64,000 bases of DNA from Perlucidibaca aquatica. GTDB lineage: Bacteria > Pseudomonadota > Gammaproteobacteria > Pseudomonadales > Moraxellaceae. Every line of letters starts with the position of its first letter. Within the stretch, counting starts at the first letter, position 1. A program made the translations under genes and the position numbers. The notes under the pieces are model-generated. The model ran no database searches and was not told the origin of the DNA. It saw only the letters and a list, made by a program, of their open reading frames with translations. This document shows positions 46,209 to 55,307 of this stretch, piece by piece. Location of the stretch: NCBI RefSeq assembly GCF_001676655.1, contig NZ_LZDB01000002.1, forward strand, positions 1,178,001 through 1,242,000, written 5' to 3'.

Positions 46209-47264
46209 CTAGACCGCCTCAACTGGCGATTCTGTGGCCAATAAAAGCGCCTTTTTGGCGTGTTCAGCTGCGCTGAAGTGGCGCGCAAGCAGCGCAGGAA
46301 TATCCTTTTCAACTTCTTTAATGGCGACTCGCAACGCTTGAGCGAAAGAGTCAATTTGAGCGCTGCCATGGCTCTTCACTACAATGCCGGTGAGCCCGAC
46401 CAGGCTGGCACCGTTATAGCGGCCCGGGTCCATTTCCTGCTTTAAACCCTTCCAAATGGGGTAGGCCAACAGTCCCAGCAGCTTCGTTAGCCAGTTGCGA
46501 TTAATTTGCGCCTTAATCATAGCCGCCATCATTTTCGCCACACCTTCGGAGCTTTTCAGCGCGATATTGCCGACAAAACCATCGCAGACCACCACATCGG
46601 CATCGCCGTGAAAAATGCCATCGCCTTCTACATAGCCGATGTAATTTAGGGAAGACGCCCGCAACAGTTCATGCGTGGCTTTAATGAAGTCATTGCCCTT
46701 AATTTCTTCTTCACCAATGTTGAGTAAGCCCACGCGAGGTTGGTCATGGCCATCTAAGGCTTGCGCCACGAGTGCGCCCATTTCAGCGAATTGCAACAAG
46801 TGGTGCGGCTCAGAGTCGACATTGGCACCCAAGTCGAGCATGTGGACATGGCCCGTTTGTGTCGGCAAGGCGGTCATAATGGCAGGACGATCAATGCCAG
46901 CGTGCATTTTCAGCACAAACCGACCGATGGCCATGAGCGCGCCGGTATTGCCCGCAGACACGCAAGCTTGAGCCTGGCCGTCGCGCACGGCATTTATAGC
47001 CAGCCGCATCGAGGATTGCTTTTTATTGCGCAAGGCCACAGAGACCTTGTCACTCATGGTGACAAATTCCGTGGTGTGAACGATCTCAATGCGAGCGCGA
47101 GGCGTAGAAGCACTGAAGGCGATGAGCGGCACTATTTGTGCTTCATCGCCTACCAGGAGGAGATGCAGGTCAGGCTGTTCAGCCAGAACCTGCAATGCGG
47201 CGGGGACAGTAACGGAGGGACCGAAGTCACCGCCCATCACATCCACCGCCACGGTGATACGCAT
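46209..47264 (-). CDS. plsX: Phosphate acyltransferase PlsX
   Basis: 351 aa, full length. AVDVMGGDFGPSVTVPAAL, SVALRNKKQSSMRLAINAV, SAGNTGALMAIGRF and DVVVCDGFVGNIALKSSEG are family signatures. Makes acyl-phosphate from acyl-ACP to start phospholipid synthesis. Follows rpmF by 8 bases, the nearly universal rpmF-plsX pair. Confidence 0.97.
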   Translation of the reverse strand: MRITVAVDVMGGDFGPSVTVPAALQVLAEQPDLHLLLVGDEAQIVPLIAFSASTPRARIEIVHTTEFVTMSDKVSVALRNKKQSSMRLAINAVRDGQAQACVSAGNTGALMAIGRFVLKMHAGIDRPAIMTALPTQTGHVHMLDLGANVDSEPHHLLQFAEMGALVAQALDGHDQPRVGLLNIGEEEIKGNDFIKATHELLRASSLNYIGYVEGDGIFHGDADVVVCDGFVGNIALKSSEGVAKMMAAMIKAQINRNWLTKLLGLLAYPIWKGLKQEMDPGRYNGASLVGLTGIVVKSHGSAQIDSFAQALRVAIKEVEKDIPALLARHFSAAEHAKKALLLATESPVEAV

Positions 47265-47272
47265 GGCGCGTA

Positions 47273-47455
47273 TCAGGTCTCGTCTTTCGCGCCGAACAGT
47301 TGGTGACCACGGTAGAAACCGTCTTTGGTCACGTGGTGACGACGGTGCAATTCACCCGTGGTTTGATCGACGCTGAGGGTCGGGCCATTCAGGGCGTCAT
47401 GCGAACGACGCATGTCACGACGGGAACGGCTCTTTCGGTTTTGTTGAACGGCCAT
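47273..47455 (-). CDS. rpmF: 50S ribosomal protein L32
   Basis: 60 aa: [20 protein letters not shown], then [20 protein letters not shown]. Lacks the zinc cysteines of some homologues, as is usual in gammaproteobacteria. Lies between yceD and plsX. Confidence 0.97.
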   Translation of the reverse strand: MAVQQNRKSRSRRDMRRSHDALNGPTLSVDQTTGELHRRHHVTKDGFYRGHQLFGAKDET

Positions 47456-47512
47456 GGTCTACTCCGGCACTTACACTGGTTGGCTGCGTCACCGCAGTCG
47501 GGTTAAATCACA

Positions 47513-48121
47513 TTACTCCGTGTCTGACGGCTTCAAGCCAGCCAACACACGAAACGGGTTTTCTTTTTTCGGCATGGGCTCGTCGTCGGCTTCCGGCAAC
47601 ACTGTCAACGCCGCTTGCGGTTGACAGTCTTCATGGCGCGCCACTAAAGGCAACGACATGATGAGCTCATCTTCTATGAGTTCGAGCAGATCGAGTCGAT
47701 CGTCCTCAAACACCACATAATCATCGTCTTCGCTGAGCCGATCGGCATACACCTCATCGTTCAGCAGAAACACATTCACATCCGCCTGAAGCGGAACAGT
47801 CACCGCGTTCATGCAACGCTGGCAGGTCTGCTCAACCGTTGCCGTGATGACACCGCGCACATTAGGCACACCGCGTGCGTCGCGATGAAACTTTAACTGC
47901 ACACTGACCTCACCCGCGTCACCTAGGGTGACTTCGCGTAAACGCTTGAACGCTGCCAGCGGCGTACGCAACACCAGCTGTGCAGACTGTTCGGCCATTT
48001 TGCCGGGATCAACATAGTGCGGCAACATAGTGTGCGGCAACATAGTTTGCGGCAACAAAGTGTGCGGCAGCAACTGCGGCGAATGGGTCTTTGACATAGG
48101 CGCGGGATGATACGGACTCAC
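47513..48121 (-). CDS. yceD: YceD/DUF177 family protein with repeat-extended N-terminus
   Basis: Up to 202 aa. The family core is clear: the VEQTCQRCMNAVTVPL zinc-like Cxx[21 protein letters not shown] and the C-terminal KKENPFRVLAGLK. DUF177 proteins are linked to ribosomal RNA processing in bacteria and plants. The N-terminus holds a 15-bp tandem repeat (48010-48077) giving LLPHTLLPQTMLPHTMLPHY. Several units contain an in-frame ATG (ATG TTG CCG CAC), so translation may begin at any of several Met codons; typical homologues start near LPHYVDP. It is upstream of rpmF. Confidence 0.92.
   Translation of the reverse strand: MSPYHPAPMSKTHSPQLLPHTLLPQTMLPHTMLPHYVDPGKMAEQSAQLVLRTPLAAFKRLREVTLGDAGEVSVQLKFHRDARGVPNVRGVITATVEQTCQRCMNAVTVPLQADVNVFLLNDEVYADRLSEDDDYVVFEDDRLDLLELIEDELIMSLPLVARHEDCQPQAALTVLPEADDEPMPKKENPFRVLAGLKPSDTE
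48010..48077. repeat. 15-bp tandem repeat, about four copies
   Basis: Units TGCGGCAACATAGTG (48018-48032), TGCGGCAACATAGTT (48033-48047), TGCGGCAACAAAGTG (48048-48062) and a partial TGCGGCAGCAAC (48063-48074), with a partial unit before them. Being a multiple of three, copy changes keep the yceD frame. Confidence 0.9.
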
Positions 48122-48156
48122 CCGCGCGCTGTCAAAGGAAAAGCGCTCGTTGCCCG

Positions 48157-49134
48157 CTACTGTAAACGCGGAGCCTGCGAGGTTTCCGTCACGGATTGCT
48201 TGAAGGCCGCCCCAAGAGATTTACCGAGCTGACTGCCCAAGCGGCGCAACACGGAATCCAGTGGATTTTGCACCTCTGTATAGTCAACCAGCGTTTCGTG
48301 CTTAACCACATCCCGGGCGACGGAGGCCACAGAGCCCACGGCATCCGCTAGACCCAAGGCAATGGCTTGATCACCGCTCCAGAAGTAACCCGAAAAGAGA
48401 TCCGGATTATTACTTAACCGCGCACCACGACCGGCTTTCACCGCCGTAATAAAGTGACGGTGAACGGCATCGAGAACACTCTGCACATGCTCACGCTCTA
48501 CCGGATCCACAGCCCGAGCGGGGCTAAGCAGATTTTTATGCTCGCCAGCGGTCAGCGTGCGATCCTCAACCCCGAGCTTCTGCAGCAAGTTGGGCACACC
48601 AAAGCCCGGCATAATCACGCCAATGGAGCCGACCAAACTGGACGGATTTACAAAGATTTTGTCGGCAGCCACGGCAATGTAATACGCCCCAGAAGCGCCG
48701 GTATCGCCAATGACAGCGTACACCGGCGTATCGGCATGCAATTTACGCAGGCGGCGAATCTCGCGATACACCTCGTCGGCCTGAACCGGACTGCCGCCAG
48801 GGCTATCAATACTCAGCACAATCGCCTTAGCTTCTGTGCTCTCGAATGCGGCGGCGAGCGAGTCGTTAATGCTTTGAGCATTCGCTGGGCTATCGCCAGC
48901 AATTTGGCCGTTAATAAACACTACCGCGGTGTGAGGACCGAATGCGCTCGAGGTGCCGGCTTCATCTTTTAAATAGCTGACTGCCAAAGCTGCAATAATG
49001 ACGAGCAATAATGCGCGACGCAGCCAGCGCCAGCGCGCACTGCGCCGACGATCATCGAGATCCGCCTTAATAAAGGACTCAATGAGCGCCCAGTCTTTAG
49101 GCTCTTGATTTCGATTACCCGTCCAATCCGACAT
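48157..49134 (-). CDS. sppA: Signal peptide peptidase SppA-like (S49) protease
   Basis: 325 aa, the short form. N-terminal membrane anchor (ALLLVIIAALAVSYL), SIDSPGGSPVQADEVYREIR, the catalytic Ser in DTGASGAYYIA and Lys in AADKIFVNPSSLVGSIGV. Digests cleaved signal peptides in the membrane. In other Pseudomonadales a maf gene sits between it and yceD; here they are 35 bases apart with none. Confidence 0.92.
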   Translation of the reverse strand: MSDWTGNRNQEPKDWALIESFIKADLDDRRRSARWRWLRRALLLVIIAALAVSYLKDEAGTSSAFGPHTAVVFINGQIAGDSPANAQSINDSLAAAFESTEAKAIVLSIDSPGGSPVQADEVYREIRRLRKLHADTPVYAVIGDTGASGAYYIAVAADKIFVNPSSLVGSIGVIMPGFGVPNLLQKLGVEDRTLTAGEHKNLLSPARAVDPVEREHVQSVLDAVHRHFITAVKAGRGARLSNNPDLFSGYFWSGDQAIALGLADAVGSVASVARDVVKHETLVDYTEVQNPLDSVLRRLGSQLGKSLGAAFKQSVTETSQAPRLQ

Positions 49135-49170
49135 GCAAAACCCCTTCTCAATGCTAAAACGTTTAAATGA

Positions 49171-49839
49171 CTATAACGCAGCCAGCGTGGATGCCAGCTC
49201 AGACATATCCTGACAAATCGCAATCGGCGAATGCTCTGCAAGCCGCTCTGCGCTATGAACGCCATAGCTCACACCAATGGATGGCATGCCTAAGCGCTGC
49301 GCCATTTCTAAGTCATAGTGCGTATCGCCAATCATCACCGCGCGCTCCAAGGGCACTCGCAACTCCAGTAGCAGCTCCTTGAGCATGAGCGGATTGGGCT
49401 TGGAGGCCGTTTCATCAGCACAACGTGTGGCACTGAAATACGATGACCAACCGGTGTGCGCCAGGACACGATTCAAGCCCGCTCGACTTTTCCCTGTGGC
49501 CACGGCTAATTGACGCCCCGCGCCACTTAGCTGCTGTAACAGTGCCTCTGCACCCGCATAGGGCTGACTATGCCCACCCACGCCCGTAACAAAGTGATGC
49601 GCATAGCGGTGACGCAACGCCTCTCGCTCAACTTCGGGAACTTGTGGAAACAATACTTGCATGGCTTCGGGCAGGCCCAGGCCAATAATGTCACGCGCAG
49701 CCGCATCACTGGGCTCTGGCACACCTAAATCCAAGGCTGCTAGCTTTACGCTGCGCACAATTTGCGCCAGCGAGTCCATGAGCGTGCCGTCCCAATCAAA
49801 AATTACTAAATCAAAGCGAGAACTGTTGCGATCAAGCAC
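49171..49839 (-). CDS. HAD-family hydrolase (phosphoglycolate phosphatase-like)
   Basis: 222 aa. HAD motifs: VIFDWDGTLMDS (nucleophile Asp, residue about 15), the motif II Thr in AVATGKSRAG, Lys in ETASKPNPLML and the Asp pair in MIGDTHYDLEMAQRLG. The helical cap is type C1. Probably a small phosphatase; the exact substrate is unknown. The gene starts 8 bases inside the rluC end, the arrangement seen in Pseudomonas. Confidence 0.92.
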   Translation of the reverse strand: MLDRNSSRFDLVIFDWDGTLMDSLAQIVRSVKLAALDLGVPEPSDAAARDIIGLGLPEAMQVLFPQVPEVEREALRHRYAHHFVTGVGGHSQPYAGAEALLQQLSGAGRQLAVATGKSRAGLNRVLAHTGWSSYFSATRCADETASKPNPLMLKELLLELRVPLERAVMIGDTHYDLEMAQRLGMPSIGVSYGVHSAERLAEHSPIAICQDMSELASTLAAL

Positions 49840-50794
49840 GGCGTAACACCTCTAAACCACGTTCAAAGTCTTCATCAACATCCGCATGTAGCGATAACTT
49901 TTTTCCCGAGGGCAGGGTCAAGCGCAGATCTCGTGCATGCAAAAACAGTCGCGACAAGCCTTTCGCTTTAAAACGTGCGTTAACGTCGTCGCGACCATAC
50001 TTATCATCCCCTACCAAGGCATGACCCAAATGCTGAGCATGAACACGGATTTGGTGGGTTCGGCCGGTGAGCAGATGCGCTTCAACCAAGGTGGCATCGG
50101 CAAAACGCTCCAAAACGGTAAAGACTGTAATAGCCGTTTTGCCATCCCGGGATACGCGCACGACCGCTTCGCCATTCGGGCTTTCAACCTTTAACAGTGG
50201 CGCTTCAACGCGATGCTTGGCCCCGCTTAAGCGCCCGGATAACAGCGCGACATAGCGTTTATCCATCTGGCCATCGCGAAGCTGTGCATGTAGCGCTCGC
50301 AACAAGGCGCGATGCCCCGTCACCATGGTCAAACCCGAAGTATCCCGGTCCAGGCGATGCACGAGCTCTAACTGCGCTGTCGCATCCGGCCTAAGCGACC
50401 GTAGCGCCTCAATCAGACCAATGGAGATACCACTGCCGCCATGCACGGCTAAACCCGCCGGCTTATTTACGACTAATAAATGGTCCTCATCGTGAACAAT
50501 GCGGCTTTTCAGGAGTTTTTGCAGGCTGCTGGTCGGGCGCGCAGCTGGCTTTTCTTCACTCATGCGCAAGGGCGGCACGCGTATCACATCGCCAGCCTGC
50601 ACCCGATAATCTGCTTTAGTGCGGCCTTTATTAACCCGCACTTCACCTGTGCGAACAATGCGGTACACCAACGTACGGGGCAGTCCCTTGAGTGCGGTGA
50701 TGAGATAGTTGTCGAGACGCTGGCCTGCATAAGCCTCATCTACCGTGAGCATTTTTACGGCCGGTGCGTCGGGAACGTGCGGTAAATCTGACAT
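49832..50794 (-). CDS. rluC: 23S rRNA pseudouridine synthase RluC
   Basis: ATG at 50794 (320 aa) is chosen; the longer frame to 50932 enters the rne promoter region. N-terminal S4 RNA-binding domain (GQRLDNYLITALKGLPRTLVYRIVRTGEVRVNK, in parts) and the catalytic Asp in LVHRLDRDTSGLTMV. Also LTGRTHQIRVHAQHLGHALVGDDKYG. Modifies positions 955/2504/2580-type uridines in 23S rRNA. Divergent from rne. Confidence 0.95.
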   Translation of the reverse strand: MSDLPHVPDAPAVKMLTVDEAYAGQRLDNYLITALKGLPRTLVYRIVRTGEVRVNKGRTKADYRVQAGDVIRVPPLRMSEEKPAARPTSSLQKLLKSRIVHDEDHLLVVNKPAGLAVHGGSGISIGLIEALRSLRPDATAQLELVHRLDRDTSGLTMVTGHRALLRALHAQLRDGQMDKRYVALLSGRLSGAKHRVEAPLLKVESPNGEAVVRVSRDGKTAITVFTVLERFADATLVEAHLLTGRTHQIRVHAQHLGHALVGDDKYGRDDVNARFKAKGLSRLFLHARDLRLTLPSGKKLSLHADVDEDFERGLEVLRRA

Positions 50795-50796
50795 GA

Positions 50797-51312
50797 ACTG
50801 TCCTGTATTAATTCCGGGCCATTGGCCTTGACGGAAGATGACTGCTATATTAGCGAGTCGCTTGCCATTGAAGACCGTTTGTCGATGGCCGCATGATAAA
50901 GCAAAGCGACTGCTGCTTGGCAGGAAACGCAACTGAGCTGAGTCCCTGTGACGACGATATTTTGTCGCTCAGGATGACCGCCGCCCCATGCACCTCCGCC
51001 ACCCAGCCCCCGAGGCGACGACTCTGTCGCCAGAATAAAACCTCGCGCCGCATCGTGATTTTGCGCGCAGGCAAGAATTTTAAAGCGGCTCTGATCTCGT
51101 CATTTTGATCAGGTCACCAGCGGTAAGCACCCGAGTCGGACACCCCGAACCCGTGCTTCTCGCTCACAACAGAATTAAGGATGACACGTAGAGCCCACTT
51201 GGCTTGGCGTGTCCGAGATTGAAAGCGCATCGATATGATGCCTTTTTTGCTGTTGCCGCGGCTTGCTTGCGGGCACCCGATGTGGGGCATAACCCCATGG
51301 GTAGACCCACAC
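50797..51312 (+). promoter_or_regulatory. rne promoter and long 5' leader
   Basis: This 516-base gene-free stretch lies between divergent rluC and rne. A promoter-like pair TTGGCC (50823-50828), 17 bases, TATATT (50846-50851) would give a leader of about 455 bases. Just before the start codon GTGGGGCATAACCCC and GGGTAGACCCAC can form hairpins, and no clear ribosome binding site precedes ATG 51313. E. coli rne has a 361-base leader whose hairpins let RNase E limit its own mRNA, so a similar autoregulatory role is likely. Small ORFs inside it look like chance. Confidence 0.6.
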
Positions 51313-54237
51313 ATGAAACGCATGTTGATTAACGCGACACACAACGAAGAAATTCGCGTCGCTATGGTAGATGGCCAACGCCTCTATGATTTTGACCTTG
51401 AACACCGCGGCCGCGTGCAGAAAAAGGCCAGCATTTTCAAGGGTCGCGTCACCCGCATTGAACCCAGCCTCGAAGCCGCCTTCGTTGATTTTGGTGGCGA
51501 TCGTCACGGCTTCTTGCCGCTGAAAGAAGTCGCTCGCGAATACTTCCACAAGACGCCAAAAGAAGCCGGCGGCCGCATCACCATTAAAGATGCGCTGCAG
51601 GAAGGCCAAGAAGTCATCGTTCAGGTGGAAAAAGAAGAGCGCGGCAACAAGGGCGCTGCCCTATCGACCTTCATCTCGCTGGCCGGTCGTTACCTCGTGC
51701 TGATGCCGAACAACCCGCGTGCCGGCGGCATTTCGCGCCGCATCGAAGGTGAAGAGCGTCAGGAACTGAAAGACGCTCTCAACGCCATCAACATCCCCAA
51801 CGACATGGGCGCGATTGTTCGCACGGCAGGTCTTGGCCGCAGCGCCGAAGAACTGCAGTGGGATCTCGACTACCTGATGACGCTGTGGACGGCGATTCAG
51901 ACCGCTGGCAAAGAAAAGACCGCGCCCTTCCTGATCTTCCAGGAATCCAACGTCATTATTCGTGCCGTTCGTGACTACCTGCGTCAGGACATCAACGATG
52001 TACTGATCGACAACGAAGCCGCGTACAACGAAGCCATGGCCTTCGTGCAGCAAGTCATGCCGCACTACCAAACCAAGATCAAGCTCTATAAAGATTCGGT
52101 GCCGCTGTTTAACCGCTACCAAATCGAAAGTCAGATCGAGACGGCATTCCAGCGCGAAGTGAAACTGCCATCGGGCGGCTCCATCGTGATTGATCCGACC
52201 GAAGCCTTGGTGTCTATCGACATCAACTCCTCGCGCGCCACTAAAGGCAGCGACATCGAGGAAACCGCACTCAATACCAACCTCGAAGCGGCCGACGAAA
52301 TCGCGCGACAGCTGCGCCTGCGCGACAGCGGTGGCCTGGTCGTCATCGACTTCATCGACATGACGCCACCTAAGCACCAGCGCATGGTTGAAGACCGTCT
52401 GCGTGATGCCTTGGCGATGGATCGTGCTCGCATCCAGATCGGCCGCATTTCCAAGTTCGGCTTGCTCGAGCTCTCGCGTCAGCGTCTGCGTCCATCGCTG
52501 GAAGAAGCGACAGGCCTTGTCTGCCCTCGTTGCAACGGCACTGGCGTGATCCGCGATGTACGCTCGCTGTCGCTGTCCATCATGCGTCTGATCGAAGAAG
52601 AAGTACTGAAAGACCGCACGGCGCAAATCAACGCGTCGGTGCCTGTCTCGGTTGCCACCTTCTTGCTCAACGAAAAGCGCAAAACGCTGGCCGATCTGGA
52701 AGCTCGCAGCAAAGTGCGCATCCTGATTTTGCCGAACCCGCACATGGAAACGCCGCACTACGAAGTCACACGCCTGCGTGATGACCAAGTCGAAGAAGGC
52801 GATGAAGATATCGCCAGCTTCAAGATGGTAGAACGCATCCAGCCACCCGCCCTTGAAGTCGTGCTGGAAGCCGTTGACGGCGACGCGCCTAAGCGTCAGG
52901 TCGCTGCGGTACGCAATATCCAGCCACAGACGCAAGCGCCTGCGCCACGCGAACAGCAACCCCGCGAAGCACAAGCTCCTAGCCGTGACACCGGTGCCGC
53001 ACGCGATACGGCCAGCCGTGAAATCGGCGGTGGACGTCAACAACGCCCAGGTCAGTCCGGTCGTGGTGCACCTGCCGTGGTGGTGGCACCCCAGCCTACA
53101 GGCTTTATGGCTTGGCTAAAGGGCCTGTTTGGCGTCAAGCCAGAGCCGGTGCCAGCACCACAGCCAGAGCGTCGCCCCATGAACTCACGCGGCAACGCAC
53201 AGGGCCAGGGTCAGAACCGTCCGCAACGTCAGGGGCAAGGCCAAGGCAGTCAGGGCAATCGCAATCCTCGCAATGGCGATCGCAACGGTGATCGTGGCAA
53301 CCGTCAGAACCTGGAAGTGCAGTCCGTTGGCGGCCGCAGCCAGATTGATAAGCCACTAGAAGCGACTCCCGCCGTTGCGCCTGCAGAGCGCGCACCGCGT
53401 CCGCCCCGTGAGCGTCAGCCGCGCGCACCACGCCCACCGCGTGAAGCAGTAGCGATTGATGAAACACTGGTTAACGAAACGGTCGTTGTGGCTGAAGATG
53501 CCGTTGTCGGTGAAGCGGGTGTTGCACCAGCTGTAGCAGCCGAAGGCGGCGAGCGTCGTCGTCGCAACCGTCACCCTGCGCGCCGTCAGCGTGGTCCGCG
53601 CGAGCGCGACCCACAGGTGCTAATCGATGCTGGCCTGCCCGTGCCGGGTGAGACGCTGGGTGATGCAACTGTAGCTGGTGAAGCTGCAGCGGATGTTGCT
53701 GTAGAAGCAGCTACCGTGGACGTTGTATCGACTGTTGCTGCCGAAGTTGTTGTCACTGAAGTTGCTGCCGAAGCGCCAGCAAGTGCTGTTGCTGAAACGA
53801 TTGCCCTCGTGACCGAGACAGCTAAACGCGAAACTGCAGCACCTGAAGTCGCCGTTGAAGTAGCGCCGGAACAGGTCGTTGAAGTTGCCGCAGATCAGAT
53901 TGAAGTCGCGGCTGTTGCCGAGGTTGATCCGGCTCCAGTAGCTGAAGTTGCTGCTAATGCAGAGCCAGCCACGCCAGTGGTAGAAGCTGTTGCCGAAGTA
54001 GTGATCGCTGAGGCGGCTCCGGTTGTTGCAGAAGCTCAGGCTGAAGAAGCTGCGCCGGCTGCTGAGCTTGTTTCAGAAGCCGTTGCTGTCGAAGAAACTG
54101 CCGCTGACGGCTCTGACGAAGGCAAAGCACCACGCCGCGCCAGCAATGACCCGCGTGTCCGTCGTCGCCTACAGCGCGAAGCCGAAGCTCGTGCCAAGGC
54201 TGAGCAAAAAGCTGAAAACGAAACATCACAAGGCTGA
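51313..54237 (+). CDS. rne: Ribonuclease E
   Basis: ATG 51313 gives [20 protein letters not shown], the family N-terminus; the frame before it belongs to the leader. 974 aa. S1 domain (about 37-120), DNase I-like catalytic part with Asp residues in VSIDINSSR and [11 protein letters not shown], and the zinc-link CPRCNGTG near residue 404. The tail is unstructured: a probable membrane-binding helix [12 protein letters not shown] near 600, basic RNA-binding stretches ([16 protein letters not shown]) and a very Ala/Val/Glu-rich part to about 940, ending [19 protein letters not shown]. Endonuclease and degradosome scaffold for mRNA decay and rRNA/tRNA processing. Confidence 0.97.
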   Translation: MKRMLINATHNEEIRVAMVDGQRLYDFDLEHRGRVQKKASIFKGRVTRIEPSLEAAFVDFGGDRHGFLPLKEVAREYFHKTPKEAGGRITIKDALQEGQEVIVQVEKEERGNKGAALSTFISLAGRYLVLMPNNPRAGGISRRIEGEERQELKDALNAINIPNDMGAIVRTAGLGRSAEELQWDLDYLMTLWTAIQTAGKEKTAPFLIFQESNVIIRAVRDYLRQDINDVLIDNEAAYNEAMAFVQQVMPHYQTKIKLYKDSVPLFNRYQIESQIETAFQREVKLPSGGSIVIDPTEALVSIDINSSRATKGSDIEETALNTNLEAADEIARQLRLRDSGGLVVIDFIDMTPPKHQRMVEDRLRDALAMDRARIQIGRISKFGLLELSRQRLRPSLEEATGLVCPRCNGTGVIRDVRSLSLSIMRLIEEEVLKDRTAQINASVPVSVATFLLNEKRKTLADLEARSKVRILILPNPHMETPHYEVTRLRDDQVEEGDEDIASFKMVERIQPPALEVVLEAVDGDAPKRQVAAVRNIQPQTQAPAPREQQPREAQAPSRDTGAARDTASREIGGGRQQRPGQSGRGAPAVVVAPQPTGFMAWLKGLFGVKPEPVPAPQPERRPMNSRGNAQGQGQNRPQRQGQGQGSQGNRNPRNGDRNGDRGNRQNLEVQSVGGRSQIDKPLEATPAVAPAERAPRPPRERQPRAPRPPREAVAIDETLVNETVVVAEDAVVGEAGVAPAVAAEGGERRRRNRHPARRQRGPRERDPQVLIDAGLPVPGETLGDATVAGEAAADVAVEAATVDVVSTVAAEVVVTEVAAEAPASAVAETIALVTETAKRETAAPEVAVEVAPEQVVEVAADQIEVAAVAEVDPAPVAEVAANAEPATPVVEAVAEVVIAEAAPVVAEAQAEEAAPAAELVSEAVAVEETAADGSDEGKAPRRASNDPRVRRRLQREAEARAKAEQKAENETSQG

Positions 54238-54254
54238 TTAGCTTGATGTGAAGT

Positions 54255-54292
54255 GAAAGCAAGAAGCCCCAGTTATGGGGCTTCTTGCTTTC
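54255..54292 (+). terminator. rne terminator
   Basis: A perfect 16-bp stem (GAAAGCAAGAAGCCCC and complement) around a 6-base loop, 18 bases after the rne stop. The T-tract is weak. Confidence 0.8.
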
Positions 54293-54326
54293 AGGGGCTT
54301 GGTGGCGTTACTAGGACAGCCGCAAC

Positions 54327-54608
54327 TCAGCCATGCAACTCGCGCAACACTTCGGGATGTGCCACGGCCACACGCAACAGCGTTTTCGCCGCACCGTTAG
54401 GCTCACGCCGACCTTGCTCCCAGTCTTGCAGCGTACGCGCAGACACACCCTACAGGCTGGCAAAATCCTGCTGAGAAAGCCCGACCTGCGCCCGTGCTTC
54501 TGCTGCTGCCGACAGTTTAACCTTCGTCTCACGAGCAGCCTCACCACGCTTCATTTGGCGAACCGACTCAAGTAAGTCCTGCTGGAATTTCTGCATTTCA
54601 GATGACAT
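54327..54608 (-). pseudogene. XRE/HigA-type antitoxin gene interrupted by TAG
   Basis: From ATG 54608 the frame encodes MSSEMQKFQQDLLESVRQMK, then QVGLSQQDFASL, a TAG at 54452-54450, and GVSARTLQDWEQGRREPNGA to a TGA at 54327. This is a normal 93-codon HTH antitoxin (usual motif FASLLGVSVRTLQDWEQG) with one Leu codon (TTG or similar) turned to amber in the middle of the helix-turn-helix. The start lies inside the end of the toxin-like frame, as in toxin-first higBA-type modules. Confidence 0.82.
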
Positions 54609-54756
54609 CTTCGACTCCTTGTTTCAGTTCCATCAGGAACGAGGTAGGCAAGTTGTCGAACTTGCCTTTCGTATACACGACAAGCAACCAAATCGTCTCA
54701 TCGCTGACATTGAAGTAGATGACTCTCGCACCGCCGCTTTTGCCTCGGCCTGAATA
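54598..54756 (-). pseudogene. C-terminal half of a RelE/HigB-type toxin
   Basis: Encodes SGRGKSGGARVIYFNVSDET, then IWLLVVYTKGKFDNLP and a helical end. This is the C-terminal half of RelE/HigB2-like toxins (GRGKSGG-RVIYF, KGKFDNLP). The first 50 or so residues expected are missing: upstream codons belong to a TRIC channel gene, so the open frame 54598-54876 is a chimera. It cannot make a complete mRNA interferase. The antitoxin gene overlaps its end. Confidence 0.8.
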
Positions 54757-55280
54757 GGTCTTGAGAGTAGGCAGCTGTAGATCGAAATTGAAGGCAGCCA
54801 ATCGCAACGCAATAATGACGAATACGCGCATCACAAACGAGGCTTTTTCCGGGACTTCTGCCCGACAAAGTAGCAAATGCGTCGTAATTCCAGCGATAGC
54901 CGCCGTCGCGTAGATATCTTACCTGAAGATAAAGGGAACCTGATTTGTGAGAATGTCGCGAATAACGCCACCGCCAACACCCATTAATGTGCCCATGAGC
55001 ACAATTACCATGGCATTACACCGCGCCTGAAGCTCTAGACATAGCAAATAATGCCTGCCCGAAAGTATCGGCAACCAGCACGGCATTTAGCGGGACAGGC
55101 AGCACGTGTATCCAGACAACCGGACGGCGATTGAGCTGCAGGTCACGCAATGTTCCACCACCGATGACGGCAACAGCCGGAATGATGCAGCTTGAGTCCA
55201 GAAATGACGGCGGCAGGCGCGCCACTAGCGGCAAAAACAGCAATGTCGGCAAGATCGAGAATATAAAGCAGCCTAATCAT
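54757..55280 (-). pseudogene. TRIC (UPF0126, YicG-like) channel pseudogene
   Basis: From ATG 55280: MIRLLYILDLADIAVFAASG, then a frameshift near 55200. Next come IIPAVAVIGGGTLRDLQLNR and VVWIH in a second frame, a shortened middle, LVADTFGQALFAMS, another frameshift, then GTLMGVGGGVIRDILTNQVP. A TAA follows at about 54922, then DIYATAAIAGITTHLLL and VIIALRLAAFNFDLQLPTLK. Both GGG-x-x-RD repeats of TRIC-family cation channels are recognisable, but at least two frameshifts, one in-frame stop and an internal deletion kill the gene. The last codons run into the toxin remnant. It lies just upstream of murB's end. Confidence 0.82.
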
Positions 55281-55307
55281 TGAATGACCTCGAGACTCTT
55301 CCAAACA

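Noticed and set aside
51661..53043. 460-codon minus-strand ORF inside rne
   Set aside because: A long antisense frame caused by the GC-rich codon pattern of rne; the sense strand is unmistakably RNase E.
53600..54110. Repetitive Ala/Val/Glu-coding stretch in rne considered as a separate repeat element
   Set aside because: It is the low-complexity tail normal for RNase E; there is no regular repeat unit.
28058..54452. Genome-wide reassignment of TAG suggested by two in-frame amber codons
   Set aside because: TAG ends other genes normally (for example the LysR gene at 8000-8002), and the antitoxin belongs to a clearly decayed module.
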